64,000 nucleotides of DNA from Glaciecola sp. HTCC2999 (GTDB taxonomy: Bacteria > Pseudomonadota > Gammaproteobacteria > Enterobacterales > Alteromonadaceae), in the NCBI RefSeq assembly GCF_000155775.1, contig NZ_DS989811.1:254914-318913 (forward strand), written 5' to 3'. The position numbers and the translations under genes are program-made. How positions within the stretch are numbered: position 1 is the first letter of the stretch; each line of letters starts with the position of its first letter. Positions 1 to 8,433 of this stretch are shown here, piece after piece. Below the pieces are notes generated by a model, which did not search any database, was not told where the DNA came from, and saw only the letters and a list, made by a program, of their open reading frames with translations.

Positions 1-735
1 ACAGTACGCGATGTTCCCAGTAAGGGGCGAGTACATAGAAGGCCAGCGTTAACTCATGGTCGCATCGTTCATCTACTATCAGATCTTGAGCTTTCCGCTT
101 TTCTCTTATTCGACTGGCATATGTCAATTTTAGACATACGAGAGCAGTTTCCACTAGACCCCGAAAAAACATTAAACATCGCCCAACGATTGGGAATAAA
201 ACATCCAGCGGTGCGTGGCATAAATCAAGTAATGACAACCGATTTGCTATTAGACACTCTTCAATCAGGAAAAATAGTTCCAATAGCTATATCCGTTAAG
301 TACCGCGAAGAATTAGAAGATGAGCGTGTCATTGAAAAACAAGAATTGGAAAAACGATTTTGGGAGGGGGAAGGTATTGACTGGTATGTGTTCACGGAAA
401 ACGAAGTTCCTGCCACCTTGCTTCGAAACATAAAGTGGCTTGTCCCACATATCCACAGTTTTGATTTAGATAGTAATGACCAACTGAACACCTTTGAAAT
501 TATTAACAACGCAATTCAAATGCACTCTGAAGAAAAAATCTCAATTGTCATGAAAATGTTGGACGAACAGCATCAATGTAAAAAAGGTACATACCTAGCG
601 TATTTCAGGCACCTTTGTGCTCAAACAGCTTTTACATGGAATATGACCGAGGTAAGCCATCGAATATTAAAAACAAGTGATCTGACACCGTCTGAACATT
701 GGATAAACAAGGAGTTTGAATATGTTCATGCCTAA
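1..735 (+). CDS. tnsA: TnsA, Tn7-type endonuclease (5' end missing)
   Basis: TnsA is the restriction-like nuclease that cuts the 5' ends of the element and forms the heteromeric transposase with TnsB. The frame is open from base 1, so the ATG at 121 is internal: the codons before it encode GRVHRRP and HLLSDLE, which match conserved TnsA sequence. The active-site Glu is visible residue 30 (SDLE) and the Asp is residue 81 (MTTD), with the same 51-residue spacing as E63 and D114 in Tn7. The catalytic Lys is residue 100 (SVK). The Gln two residues before that Lys in Tn7 (QVK) is Ser here. By alignment about 33 N-terminal residues lie outside the window. The stop codon overlaps the start of tnsB. 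Confidence 0.93.
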   Translation, partial: TVRDVPSKGRVHRRPALTHGRIVHLLSDLELSAFLLFDWHMSILDIREQFPLDPEKTLNIAQRLGIKHPAVRGINQVMTTDLLLDTLQSGKIVPIAISVKYREELEDERVIEKQELEKRFWEGEGIDWYVFTENEVPATLLRNIKWLVPHIHSFDLDSNDQLNTFEIINNAIQMHSEEKISIVMKMLDEQHQCKKGTYLAYFRHLCAQTAFTWNMTEVSHRILKTSDLTPSEHWINKEFEYVHA

Positions 736-2830
736 TGATGTGTTCCAGTTTCTATCCAAAAAAATTAGAGTCCTTTGGTCAAATAGAGAAGCGGTTATAT
801 GGATTGAGTTGGAGAGCGATAAAGCATTACCTTCAGTTTCAACTCGACTTGAATTCGAGCATCAAATGGCAAGTGGTGATTTATCTTTAATTGAAGATCC
901 ATTTATCGAAATTGCAATGACTTTTCCATTAGCGGGTTCAAAAGCAGAAGAAGTTCAAAATAGAGCTTGGGAAGCTATCGAGGACATTGTCACGCGAGAG
1001 CCAGAAATATATCAACGTAAAACACGAGGCCAATTACTCACCAGTGTGCTAAGTGATTCAGGTGCGACTAAACAAACTGTCTATAGATGGCTGCGAAGAT
1101 ATTGGCAGGGAGGAAAATGTAAAAACGCCTTAAGCGGTCGCTTCAATTTATGTGGAGGACCGGGTAAAACCAAAAAACTTGGTGATAAGAAAATTGGCGC
1201 ACCAAGAACCAGAACAGAAGGTGTAGGAGTCAATACAGATGATTCCATCAAGGCAATTTTTAGAGTAGCTATTGAGAAGTGCTTGCTGAATAAAAACAAA
1301 TACGAATTTGACTATGCGTATAACCAAGTATTAATTGCGTTTGGCGTTCCAATTCCATGTAAGCCTGAAGATCTGCTTGATGTACCAACCGAAAGGCAAT
1401 TTAAGTATTTTTACGAGAAAGAATATACGTCCATTGAAGTAACTCGAAGACGAGAAGGTGAAATTAACTACGCTAAAGATCATAGACCAGTATTAGGCAC
1501 GTCAACTTCAGAAGTTGAAGGACCGGGAAGCCGATATCAAATTGATGCAACCATTGCTGATGTATATTTGGTTTCTGCTCACGATAGAGAAAAAATTATC
1601 GGCAGACCTACTCTTTATTTTGTTGTCGATGTGTTTAGTAGAGCAATAGTTGGTATGTACATCGGACTAGAAAATGCTTCTTGGGTAAGTGCAATGGAAG
1701 CTCTTTCAAATTCAATGTTAGACAAAGTAGCTTATTGTAAAGAATTTGGCATCGAGATCACCGAAGATATGTGGCCTACAAGTGGTTTGCCAGAGTCTAT
1801 TATCGGTGACAGAGGGGAAATGTTAGGCAGACATGTCGAAGTATTAAGTAAGAGCTTTAATGTCGCTATAGAAAACACTCCTCCTTATCGAGCCGACTGG
1901 AAAGGTATTGTCGAGCGCTACTTTAGGACAATCCAAGTCAAGATGAAGCCATTTGTTGAAGGTTATGTTACTGGAAATACAATAGGCAAAAAAAAGCATG
2001 GCAAGGATTATAGACAAGACGGTATCCATACTCTGTATGAGTTTACCCAAATGATCATTAAGATAGTTCTGTTCTATAATAACGACCACACCTTAACAAC
2101 ATATGATCCAGACCAAGATATTCCTGATACTTTACCTCATAACCCTTTGATACTGTGGGATTGGGGAATTCAATATAGAACTGGTCGATTACGTAGACCA
2201 CCTGTTGATATAGTAAAAGTAAACTTATTGCCGCACACAGAGGCCAGCGTAACGGAGCATGGATTAAAGTTATTTGGCTGTTATTACACTTGTCTGGAAG
2301 CGTTAGATTGGGGCTGGTTTGAAGGTAACTATCAAGGGCCGAAGAAAGTCACCGTGGCTTATGATTTATACTCAGCCAATACAATTTATCTCAGACCAAA
2401 TGATACTTATTCTTCATTTATCCGAGCAAGTCTTACTGAAAGAAGTCGCTCATATCGAGACTTAACAGTTTGGGAAGTGTGGGAGAAAAATAACGTCAAG
2501 GCAGGTGTTGCAGCAACCTCAAAACTCAAGGCTCGTGCAGGCGCTGTTAATTTAGTTACTGATCTAGAAGTTATATCAAAGCGCTCTAAGTCAAACCAAC
2601 CAGAAAACCCTACCATGACTAAAACCGAAAAAGTCAAAGGCATTAATGACAATAAACGCAAAGAACGACAGGCTGAGAGAAAGTCTAAATCAGAAACTTT
2701 GTTTAATGAACAACCTAAACGTAAGGAAGATAACGTTACGCAGATAGGCGCTAGTGAGTCAAAGCCTAAGAGCTTTAAGCTGCCAACTAAGTTAACAGAT
2801 TTATTAAAGGGAGAAGATGCAGATGAGTAG
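722..2830 (+). CDS. tnsB: TnsB, DDE transposase of Tn7 type
   Basis: TnsB binds the repeated end sites and performs 3' cleavage and strand transfer. The protein of 702 residues has the same length as Tn7 TnsB. The catalytic triad is D275 (QIDAT), D363 (GDRGE) and E398 (IVERY), with the same 88- and 35-residue spacing as in Tn7. A charged, lysine-rich tail (about 610-700) follows the integrase core and probably contacts TnsC. ATG 722 is chosen because AAGGAG lies 8 bases upstream; a TTG two codons earlier is possible. The gene overlaps tnsA by 14 bases and tnsC by 14, which indicates a translationally coupled operon. Confidence 0.95.
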   Translation: MFMPNDVFQFLSKKIRVLWSNREAVIWIELESDKALPSVSTRLEFEHQMASGDLSLIEDPFIEIAMTFPLAGSKAEEVQNRAWEAIEDIVTREPEIYQRKTRGQLLTSVLSDSGATKQTVYRWLRRYWQGGKCKNALSGRFNLCGGPGKTKKLGDKKIGAPRTRTEGVGVNTDDSIKAIFRVAIEKCLLNKNKYEFDYAYNQVLIAFGVPIPCKPEDLLDVPTERQFKYFYEKEYTSIEVTRRREGEINYAKDHRPVLGTSTSEVEGPGSRYQIDATIADVYLVSAHDREKIIGRPTLYFVVDVFSRAIVGMYIGLENASWVSAMEALSNSMLDKVAYCKEFGIEITEDMWPTSGLPESIIGDRGEMLGRHVEVLSKSFNVAIENTPPYRADWKGIVERYFRTIQVKMKPFVEGYVTGNTIGKKKHGKDYRQDGIHTLYEFTQMIIKIVLFYNNDHTLTTYDPDQDIPDTLPHNPLILWDWGIQYRTGRLRRPPVDIVKVNLLPHTEASVTEHGLKLFGCYYTCLEALDWGWFEGNYQGPKKVTVAYDLYSANTIYLRPNDTYSSFIRASLTERSRSYRDLTVWEVWEKNNVKAGVAATSKLKARAGAVNLVTDLEVISKRSKSNQPENPTMTKTEKVKGINDNKRKERQAERKSKSETLFNEQPKRKEDNVTQIGASESKPKSFKLPTKLTDLLKGEDADE

Positions 2831-4469
2831 CTTTGACGGTCCGAAATTTAAAGAAGCTGTGTATATTGAGTCAGAGTTAGAAGAATACGCTGATAACCCT
2901 TTAATCGCGGCATTACCACCGATTATGAGTCCAATTGAAGTTGTTCAGCAACTCAGCCGCAGACCGACTTTCAAAAAAGAAGAAATAGAGCTGGGCGGTC
3001 ACATACGAGTTCACGCCATTAGCCGTTTGACTCGTAGCTTTTTTGTACCTCAAACAGTTCATCTACTACTTGAACAAAAACTGTCTCAGCTAATAAGAAA
3101 AAGTTATCTCGGCAGAAATCCAAAACACGCAGCATTTAAACAAAAGCTTAATGAAGTTAAAAACATAATTACCAATCAAGACTTAACGACATATGTACAT
3201 GATGTTGTTGATTCAACAGCGTCATCAATGGCGATATCTGGTATTTCAGGTGCAGGTAAATCGACAGCTACAAATAATCTACTTAACACTTATGACAGAG
3301 TACTGTATCACCCAGAATACCATATTTTACAAGTGCCGTGGATAAAGGTTGACTGCCCTTACGATGGTTCATTGGCTGAGTTTTGCGAAAGCTTTTTCAT
3401 TGCACTAGATAAACGTTTAAATACTAACTACCGCAAAAAATATACATCTGGCAAACCCAGAATTGGTCAAATGATAGCCAATGTCGCCAACCTATGTTTG
3501 ATTCATGCCGTCGGTTTAGTTGTAATTGACGAGTTTCAGCACATGAATTTGGCTAAGAGCGGTGGCGAAAAGAAAATGATTAATTTTCTGGTGACGCTCG
3601 TAAATATTGTTGAAGTGTCAATTGTACTAATTGGTACTCCAACTGCTTTAAAGCTATTTGCTTCGGAATTCCGTCAAGCGAGGCGAGCATCAGGTGAAGG
3701 TAGTATTGTTTGGGATCGATTACCACTAGATGAAAACTGGGATGATTTTGTCAAAGAACTGTGGCAATACCAATGGCTCAAATCGCCCGGAAAGTTAGAC
3801 GAAGTGATGATCAATGAGCTTTATGAGATATCACAGGGAGTACCTGATATTTTAGTCAAACTATTTTGCTTAGCTCAAGCAAGGGCTATTCTGTTGGCTA
3901 ATTCACCAGAAGATGAATGCCTTTCTGTTGAATTACTAAGAGATGTATTTGAGGAAGAGCTTTCAATAGTAAAACCGATGCTCGATGCTTTAAACAGTAA
4001 AGATAGAACTGTACTTGAGCAGTGCAGTGATATCGTAATTCCTAAAATTGAGGGGGCACTATTAAATACTTTTGATCACCTCAAAGCTGTCCCATTAAAT
4101 AAAAAGGCTAATGTTGAGCTTGGCGAAGCATCTCAATCCGAGGTAGCAAATTCGGCCATACAAACTCTAATGGCTATGGGTATTAACGAAGACATTGTTA
4201 GGCCACTTGTATTGGAGAGTGTTAATAAGAACCCAGAAGTGACGTTAATTCAAATTATTCACCATGCCACTTCCTCGTTAAGCGGGTTAAATCATCCCCC
4301 TGAAAATAAGACCAAAAAAGCAACGTCAAAATATGTGAGTAAAAAAGCGTGGGGAAGATTGGATGATCATGATTTAAGAAAACTGCATGCCAGTAAATCA
4401 GGAACCATGTACGAGCAGTTATGTGATGAAGGTTTTATTTTTCCAGTGCAGAACTTAATGGCGAGTTAA
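2817..4469 (+). CDS. tnsC: TnsC, AAA+ regulator ATPase of Tn7-type transposition
   Basis: TnsC is the ATP-dependent matchmaker that links the target selector TnsD to the TnsAB transposase. The Walker A motif GISGAGKST is at residues 142-150 and the Walker B motif VVIDEF has its Asp-Glu at 238-239. The length of 550 residues is close to the 555 of Tn7 TnsC. A second ATG at 2823 has better spacing to the AAAGGGAG at 2806-2813 and may be the true start; the choice changes only two residues. The first codons overlap the tnsB stop, and tnsD begins 2 bases after the end. Confidence 0.94.
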   Translation: MQMSSFDGPKFKEAVYIESELEEYADNPLIAALPPIMSPIEVVQQLSRRPTFKKEEIELGGHIRVHAISRLTRSFFVPQTVHLLLEQKLSQLIRKSYLGRNPKHAAFKQKLNEVKNIITNQDLTTYVHDVVDSTASSMAISGISGAGKSTATNNLLNTYDRVLYHPEYHILQVPWIKVDCPYDGSLAEFCESFFIALDKRLNTNYRKKYTSGKPRIGQMIANVANLCLIHAVGLVVIDEFQHMNLAKSGGEKKMINFLVTLVNIVEVSIVLIGTPTALKLFASEFRQARRASGEGSIVWDRLPLDENWDDFVKELWQYQWLKSPGKLDEVMINELYEISQGVPDILVKLFCLAQARAILLANSPEDECLSVELLRDVFEEELSIVKPMLDALNSKDRTVLEQCSDIVIPKIEGALLNTFDHLKAVPLNKKANVELGEASQSEVANSAIQTLMAMGINEDIVRPLVLESVNKNPEVTLIQIIHHATSSLSGLNHPPENKTKKATSKYVSKKAWGRLDDHDLRKLHASKSGTMYEQLCDEGFIFPVQNLMAS

Positions 4470-4471
4470 AT

Positions 4472-6001
4472 ATGTTGGCGTATTTTCCAGTACCATATGA
4501 GGATGAACTGCTCTATAGCGTTATAGCTCGATATGCGGTCCATACTGGTCAATTAGAAAATAGGCAAGCAGTATCGAGAGACATTTTTGGCAAACATACT
4601 GCTGTTGCAATTCCAGACCTTCCCAGTCACTTACAAGTGTTTACAGAAAGAGTAAGTGTCGTTTGGAAAGTTGATGTGGAAGAAATTATTAAACGTCATA
4701 CGCTAGCGCCAATATATTTCCCCTTCTTAAATACTCAGCAATCAGCGCAAGTAATTCAGTCAATGTATTCTGAGCAAGGTGGCAGTATCCATACCAGAGC
4801 TGGCATAGCAGCCTCTTCTGTTCAAAAGCCAGAGTGCTTTCGGTATTGTCCACAATGTTATCATGAACAAAAAGAAGACCTTGGAGAACCATACTGGAAC
4901 CGTTTAAATCAAATTGCAGGCGTTAATGTCTGTATCAAACATAGTTGTCTATTACGGACTTCAGACTTACCGCTGCACTCTAAGCAAAAACATTTATATA
5001 AATCAGCATCATTAATTGGTGAAATCACTGAATCTCAAAGCCTAGAAATTACAGATATAGAGCGCCAATTAGTAAACAGATTTGAAGCGCTATTAACTAA
5101 TCCTGTTTTGTCAGGGTTTACTGAACATCAATGGAGTATGTTCTATCTGAATGTTGCCAAAGATCTTAACTTTTCCAGAGGCAACCAAGCTGATCATAAA
5201 AAAATTCGTGAAAAGTTCGAGGCGGACTGGAGCCATCTAGAATCAAAGATTTATAAATTAGATACCAGTGACAATAATTGGCTAATTTGCTTGTTTCGTA
5301 AACACAGAAAATCTTTTCACCCTTTAAGGCATTTAATGGTTTGGTGCTCACTATTGCCCGACATTAGTAATGATGAAATATTCCGTAAAGTTTCAAAACT
5401 TCCCAAAACGTTGAAAGTGCCAAAATCACAAAAGAAAAATACAGAGGTTGTAGAATCAACGTTATTAGAAGCCAAAAGAAAAGAGTGGCTTGAATTACTG
5501 GAGAAGCACAGTGATCTCGGTGTTAAGCAGATAAGAGCGGCTAGTATAGGAGGCGCGTTATACGCTTGGCTTTACCGAAACGACCCAAATTGGCTGATGA
5601 AAAACAAACCTAAAGTCACTGCAAAAGTTGAAAATAGGTATGAGCCAGATTACCTGTCATGGGACAAGGATAATATTGAACTACTTAACACGTTATTAGC
5701 TGAACAACTCGCCAATCCTGAACGTAATCGGCTAAGTAAACATTTTTTCATTAAAAAATTACCCCGCTCAAACTCTGTAGAAAAGCACCTAGCAGATTTA
5801 ACCGCAACTGATAATTGGCTTAATGCACATGCAGAGAGCATTGAGCAGTATCAATCATTTCGCCTTTCTAGAGCGGCCGATAAGTTAAAGGAACAAAATT
5901 TACCAGTGCAAAGGTGGCGACTTCTAAGAATATCGGGTATTCGAAAAGAAAGTCTAACATCCTTACTAGACCAGAAAATAATTGAGCTTGAAGCCTGTTA
6001 A
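4472..6001 (+). CDS. tnsD: TnsD/TniQ family target-selection protein
   Basis: TnsD binds a fixed chromosomal attachment site and recruits TnsC. The N-terminal TniQ domain starts FPVPYEDELLYS and contains a zinc-binding set: the YCPQC pair near residue 130 and a later Cys/His group (NVCIKHSC). Its 509 residues compare with 508 in Tn7 TnsD, and similarity runs to the C-terminus (GGALYAWLYR, QRWRLLR), so this is a full-length TnsD rather than a short TniQ of the CRISPR-associated type. Such proteins usually target the 3' end of a conserved gene such as glmS. That gene would lie beyond the right end, left of this window. The gene ends the tns operon. Confidence 0.93.
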   Translation: MLAYFPVPYEDELLYSVIARYAVHTGQLENRQAVSRDIFGKHTAVAIPDLPSHLQVFTERVSVVWKVDVEEIIKRHTLAPIYFPFLNTQQSAQVIQSMYSEQGGSIHTRAGIAASSVQKPECFRYCPQCYHEQKEDLGEPYWNRLNQIAGVNVCIKHSCLLRTSDLPLHSKQKHLYKSASLIGEITESQSLEITDIERQLVNRFEALLTNPVLSGFTEHQWSMFYLNVAKDLNFSRGNQADHKKIREKFEADWSHLESKIYKLDTSDNNWLICLFRKHRKSFHPLRHLMVWCSLLPDISNDEIFRKVSKLPKTLKVPKSQKKNTEVVESTLLEAKRKEWLELLEKHSDLGVKQIRAASIGGALYAWLYRNDPNWLMKNKPKVTAKVENRYEPDYLSWDKDNIELLNTLLAEQLANPERNRLSKHFFIKKLPRSNSVEKHLADLTATDNWLNAHAESIEQYQSFRLSRAADKLKEQNLPVQRWRLLRISGIRKESLTSLLDQKIIELEAC

Positions 6002-6019
6002 CTACTAAACAGTAGTTAA
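5998..6019 (+). other. Perfect hairpin at the end of tnsD
   Basis: TTAACTACT (5998-6006) and AGTAGTTAA (6011-6019) form a 9-bp stem around the loop AAAC, overlapping the tnsD stop codon. No T-run follows, so it may protect the mRNA 3' end rather than act as an intrinsic terminator. Confidence 0.5.
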
Positions 6020-6352
6020 ATGGAAGAGTTCAACCTACTTCGTAAAGTTTTTCACCAGAGCAGATCACCCAATTGAATTTGGCACCAAACGAATTTTTCA
6101 TTGAGCCAATGATTTGCATACTCCGGTTTTAACAGCGCACCAGTTCGGATTAGATAGTGTCCTAATCCAGTTAAGCAAGCGCACATTCCGACTGAAAAAA
6201 CGCAGTTGTTTTTAAGTTAATTCAACAAACAAATTTTCTTTGAGAATGGATCACTCTGAAGAAAAAATTCAAGATTAGATCCACGCATTTGATATGCTTT
6301 TAATCCATATTTTTCTACCATAAGCCATCAAGCAAAAAGCGAGGGGCGGCTT
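6020..6352. other. Non-coding stretch between tnsD and the cargo
   Basis: No convincing gene was found. The stretch contains an inverted repeat GGATTAG/CTAATCC at 6147-6153 and 6162-6168, and ends with the ribosome binding site GAGGGG just before the ORF at 6353. In Tn7 the tnsE gene occupies this place; no trace of it was recognised. Confidence 0.4.
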
Positions 6353-6670
6353 ATGATCACCTCAGTAAGAAATTGGTATATAGTTGCAGTCATGGATGGG
6401 GAACAATTGGTCGGTGAAGTGTTATACGGTACAGTGCATAATGACCAAACTTTTCGTTTTTTCGAAGGGGACTACGTGACAACATCACGGATCGTGTCGA
6501 TGGATGTTAAAGCTCAGCAAGTAATAACTTCCAGTAACTCTTATTATGTCCTTAAGGGAAGTGGCAAACAGGCCACTATCGATTTAGACGATTTCGAACT
6601 TCTTCGGCATGGTTTTTCACCTGAGCAGATCAGGGTTTTAAACAGCTCATCGCCTCTTTTAGCCCATTAG
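6353..6670 (+). CDS. Hypothetical cargo protein, 105 aa
   Basis: The protein is not recognised. It is small and soluble, with no signal peptide or membrane segment, and has alternating hydrophobic stretches (NWYIVAVMDGEQLVGEVLYG, then TTSRIVSMDV) that suggest a beta-rich fold. A strong GAGGGG ribosome binding site lies 7 bases before the ATG, which supports translation. It is the first gene after tnsD and stands alone, with over 300 non-coding bases on each side except for the short minus-strand gene at 6790-6960. Its position just inside the tns block, where many Tn7-like elements carry accessory genes, is the only hint to its role. Confidence 0.6.
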   Translation: MITSVRNWYIVAVMDGEQLVGEVLYGTVHNDQTFRFFEGDYVTTSRIVSMDVKAQQVITSSNSYYVLKGSGKQATIDLDDFELLRHGFSPEQIRVLNSSSPLLAH

Positions 6671-6789
6671 CTTTGGCACCAACCCAAAGGAATCGAAGCG
6701 CCAATTTCAAGAGTTAAACGCCAGATAAAAGATAACCGGCGGCGGCTGATTTATAACAGGCTGATTTGTAGTAGTTTTACTGATTAGGA

Positions 6790-6960
6790 TTAGATTTTAT
6801 CTGACGGCTGCTTTTCAAGATATAACCAAATCATGGTCAAAATGGTGACTGTCGGTAATGCGACTATCAGTGCTCCTAGTTTATCACTTCGTTTTGCTAG
6901 CTCTGATGCAGCTACTATGACCGTTGCGGTGATCAAATACTTTGTTATTAGCCAACCCAT
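6790..6960 (-). CDS. Short DUF3147-like membrane protein (56 aa, possibly truncated)
   Basis: The minus strand encodes MGWLITKYLITATVIVAASE, then LAKRSDKLGALIVALP, a second hydrophobic segment ending MIWLYLEK, and a stop. GAGG lies 7 bases before the ATG. The sequence resembles the first two membrane helices of DUF3147-type proteins, which as remembered are roughly twice this length; after the stop, all further reading is interrupted by several stop codons. It is either a decayed gene or a genuinely short form. It is divergent from the repressor gene at 7045 and shares its upstream palindrome, so it may be controlled by the same repressor. Confidence 0.55.
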   Translation of the reverse strand: MGWLITKYLITATVIVAASELAKRSDKLGALIVALPTVTILTMIWLYLEKQPSDKI

Positions 6961-6977
6961 ATCATATCCTCAAATGC

Positions 6978-7002
6978 AAAAACCGATTGCCTATCGGTTT
7001 TT
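6978..7002. promoter_or_regulatory. 25-bp palindrome between divergent genes, copy 1
   Basis: AAAAACCGAT (6978-6987) and ATCGGTTTTT (6993-7002) flank the loop TGCCT. The palindrome lies upstream of both divergent genes (6960 minus and 7045 plus), where a terminator would be out of place. It differs from the copy at 8471-8495 at only two central bases. A candidate operator for the BlaI-type repressor; an intrinsic terminator is the alternative. Confidence 0.5.
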
Positions 7003-7044
7003 GTTGTGACAATATAGCCAGCGAATTAAATAGAGTAAAGTGTT

Positions 7045-7428
7045 ATGCAGTTAGGTGAACTAGAAAAGTTAGTGCTTCAACATTTCTGGAATGTCAAAGA
7101 GGCGGACGCAAAGCAAGTACATAAAGTATTGGGGCTTGCGCGTGGTAATTCATTAAATACCATTCAAAGTACGCTTGATAGGCTATTTAAGAAAGAACTA
7201 CTTAAGCGCACTAAACAAGGCCATGCCTATTGTTATTCAGCCAGAGTAGACCGCGAAGGCTTAATCGCTCAGCTTATTTCAAATGTGACCAGTGACTTTG
7301 TAGAAGATGGAGAAAATAGCTTAATAGCCGCTTTTAGTTCCGCTTCAGCACAACTTAATGACGAACAACTCGATACATTAGAAAAAATGATCGAAAAACA
7401 ACGCCAGTTAAGAAAGGAACAGTCTTAA
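7045..7428 (+). CDS. BlaI/MecI/CopY family transcriptional repressor
   Basis: This is a winged-helix repressor of the BlaI/MecI/CopY family. The N-terminal half (1-75) has the family pattern LGELEKLVLQHFW, the helix NSLNTIQSTLDRLFKKELL and the wing residues KRTKQGHAYCYSA. The C-terminal half is helical and probably dimerises. Its 127 residues are normal for the family. The gene is 2 bases from the M56 peptidase gene, the classical repressor/sensor-protease pairing. Because metal-efflux genes rather than a beta-lactamase follow, metal or envelope stress is the more likely signal, as in the CopY branch. The class of ligand is inferred from context only. Confidence 0.88.
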   Translation: MQLGELEKLVLQHFWNVKEADAKQVHKVLGLARGNSLNTIQSTLDRLFKKELLKRTKQGHAYCYSARVDREGLIAQLISNVTSDFVEDGENSLIAAFSSASAQLNDEQLDTLEKMIEKQRQLRKEQS

Positions 7429-7430
7429 TT

Positions 7431-8420
7431 ATGTTAGTTGGAGATATGGCAATCGCTCTAAACTTGCTCAGTGTTGCAGTGCTTGCATTTGTGATCGGTA
7501 TTGCAAGTGTAGCTGTCGTATCTCGTTTTGTGTTGTTCAGACTCAATCAAGTCAGTTTTAATAGTCAAAAATTTATATTGTGGTCACTTGTCAGTGCGCC
7601 TTGGTGGATAGCACTTTCTAGTATCGGTTACTTTATGCCTTACTCTTTAGGGTTTGATAAAGTTTTCAACATAAGCTGGTTCGAAGATTTTGCCCATTGG
7701 CACCATATCGATATTTTCAGTTTTTCAAGTTGGCACGCGTTAACATTACTTTTAGGTTTAATCTATTTAGTATGGCGCGTAATTCGGACTATCTTTGCTA
7801 GAACCAAACAGTCCATCGCATTATCGAGTTTACTAAGCTTTACTGATGCAAAAAACGCTAAAACGACTAATGGTAATCAATATTTCTTGATGCCTGTTAA
7901 AGTACCTGTTGCTTTTACTACAGGCTTTATATCGCCCAAGATCTATGTATCAACCGGACTAAAAACCCAAGTTAGCGATGAACAACTCAATATCATCGTT
8001 AATCATGAACTTGCCCATGTAACAGCAAAAGATCCCTTATTTAAAGTACTATTCACGGCACTTGCCAACTTCTATCCGTCAGGTATAAAACAAAGCTTAA
8101 TCGAGCAATATGTCTTAATGACGGAGAAGATAGCCGATAATGAGGTCACAAAAACATATGACAACCTTGATGTCGCACAGACATTGATTGATGTCGCTAG
8201 ACTTCAAAAAGCACTTCCTACGGATTACGATCAGGCGTCTGCTAGCTACTTCGGACATGATCACACGAGTCTTCGTGTTGAGCGGTTATTAAATCCAATC
8301 AATAAACCGTCACTTACACCTATCATCATTGCGCTAGCACTATTGGCAACTATGCCAGTACTAGCGGCATCCACTGTTGATAGTTTTCATCACTTTATTG
8401 AAACTTTTTTCATCCATTAA
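7431..8420 (+). CDS. M56 family membrane metallopeptidase (BlaR1/MecR1-like, no sensor domain)
   Basis: BlaR1-type proteins are membrane zinc proteases that inactivate the partner repressor when a signal is sensed. The zinc motif HELAH is at residues 192-196, followed by AKDP as in family M56. Hydrophobic segments lie near residues 5-30, 42-65, 95-115 and 285-305. The 329 residues stop soon after the last membrane segment, so the extracellular penicillin-binding domain of true BlaR1 is absent. It starts 2 bases after the repressor gene. It probably senses metal or envelope stress and cleaves the BlaI-type partner; the substrate is inferred from gene pairing. ATG 7446 is an alternative start. 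Confidence 0.85.
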   Translation: MLVGDMAIALNLLSVAVLAFVIGIASVAVVSRFVLFRLNQVSFNSQKFILWSLVSAPWWIALSSIGYFMPYSLGFDKVFNISWFEDFAHWHHIDIFSFSSWHALTLLLGLIYLVWRVIRTIFARTKQSIALSSLLSFTDAKNAKTTNGNQYFLMPVKVPVAFTTGFISPKIYVSTGLKTQVSDEQLNIIVNHELAHVTAKDPLFKVLFTALANFYPSGIKQSLIEQYVLMTEKIADNEVTKTYDNLDVAQTLIDVARLQKALPTDYDQASASYFGHDHTSLRVERLLNPINKPSLTPIIIALALLATMPVLAASTVDSFHHFIETFFIH

Positions 8421-8433
8421 TTAAGGATATGGA

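Noticed and set aside
4472-6352. CRISPR-associated transposon (short TniQ with Cascade)
   Set aside because: TnsD is full length, no cas genes or repeat array follow, and the cargo is a metal pump.
7004-7012. TTGTGACAA as the BlaI operator
   Set aside because: The dyad is only nine bases and occurs once; the repeated 25-bp palindrome is the better candidate.
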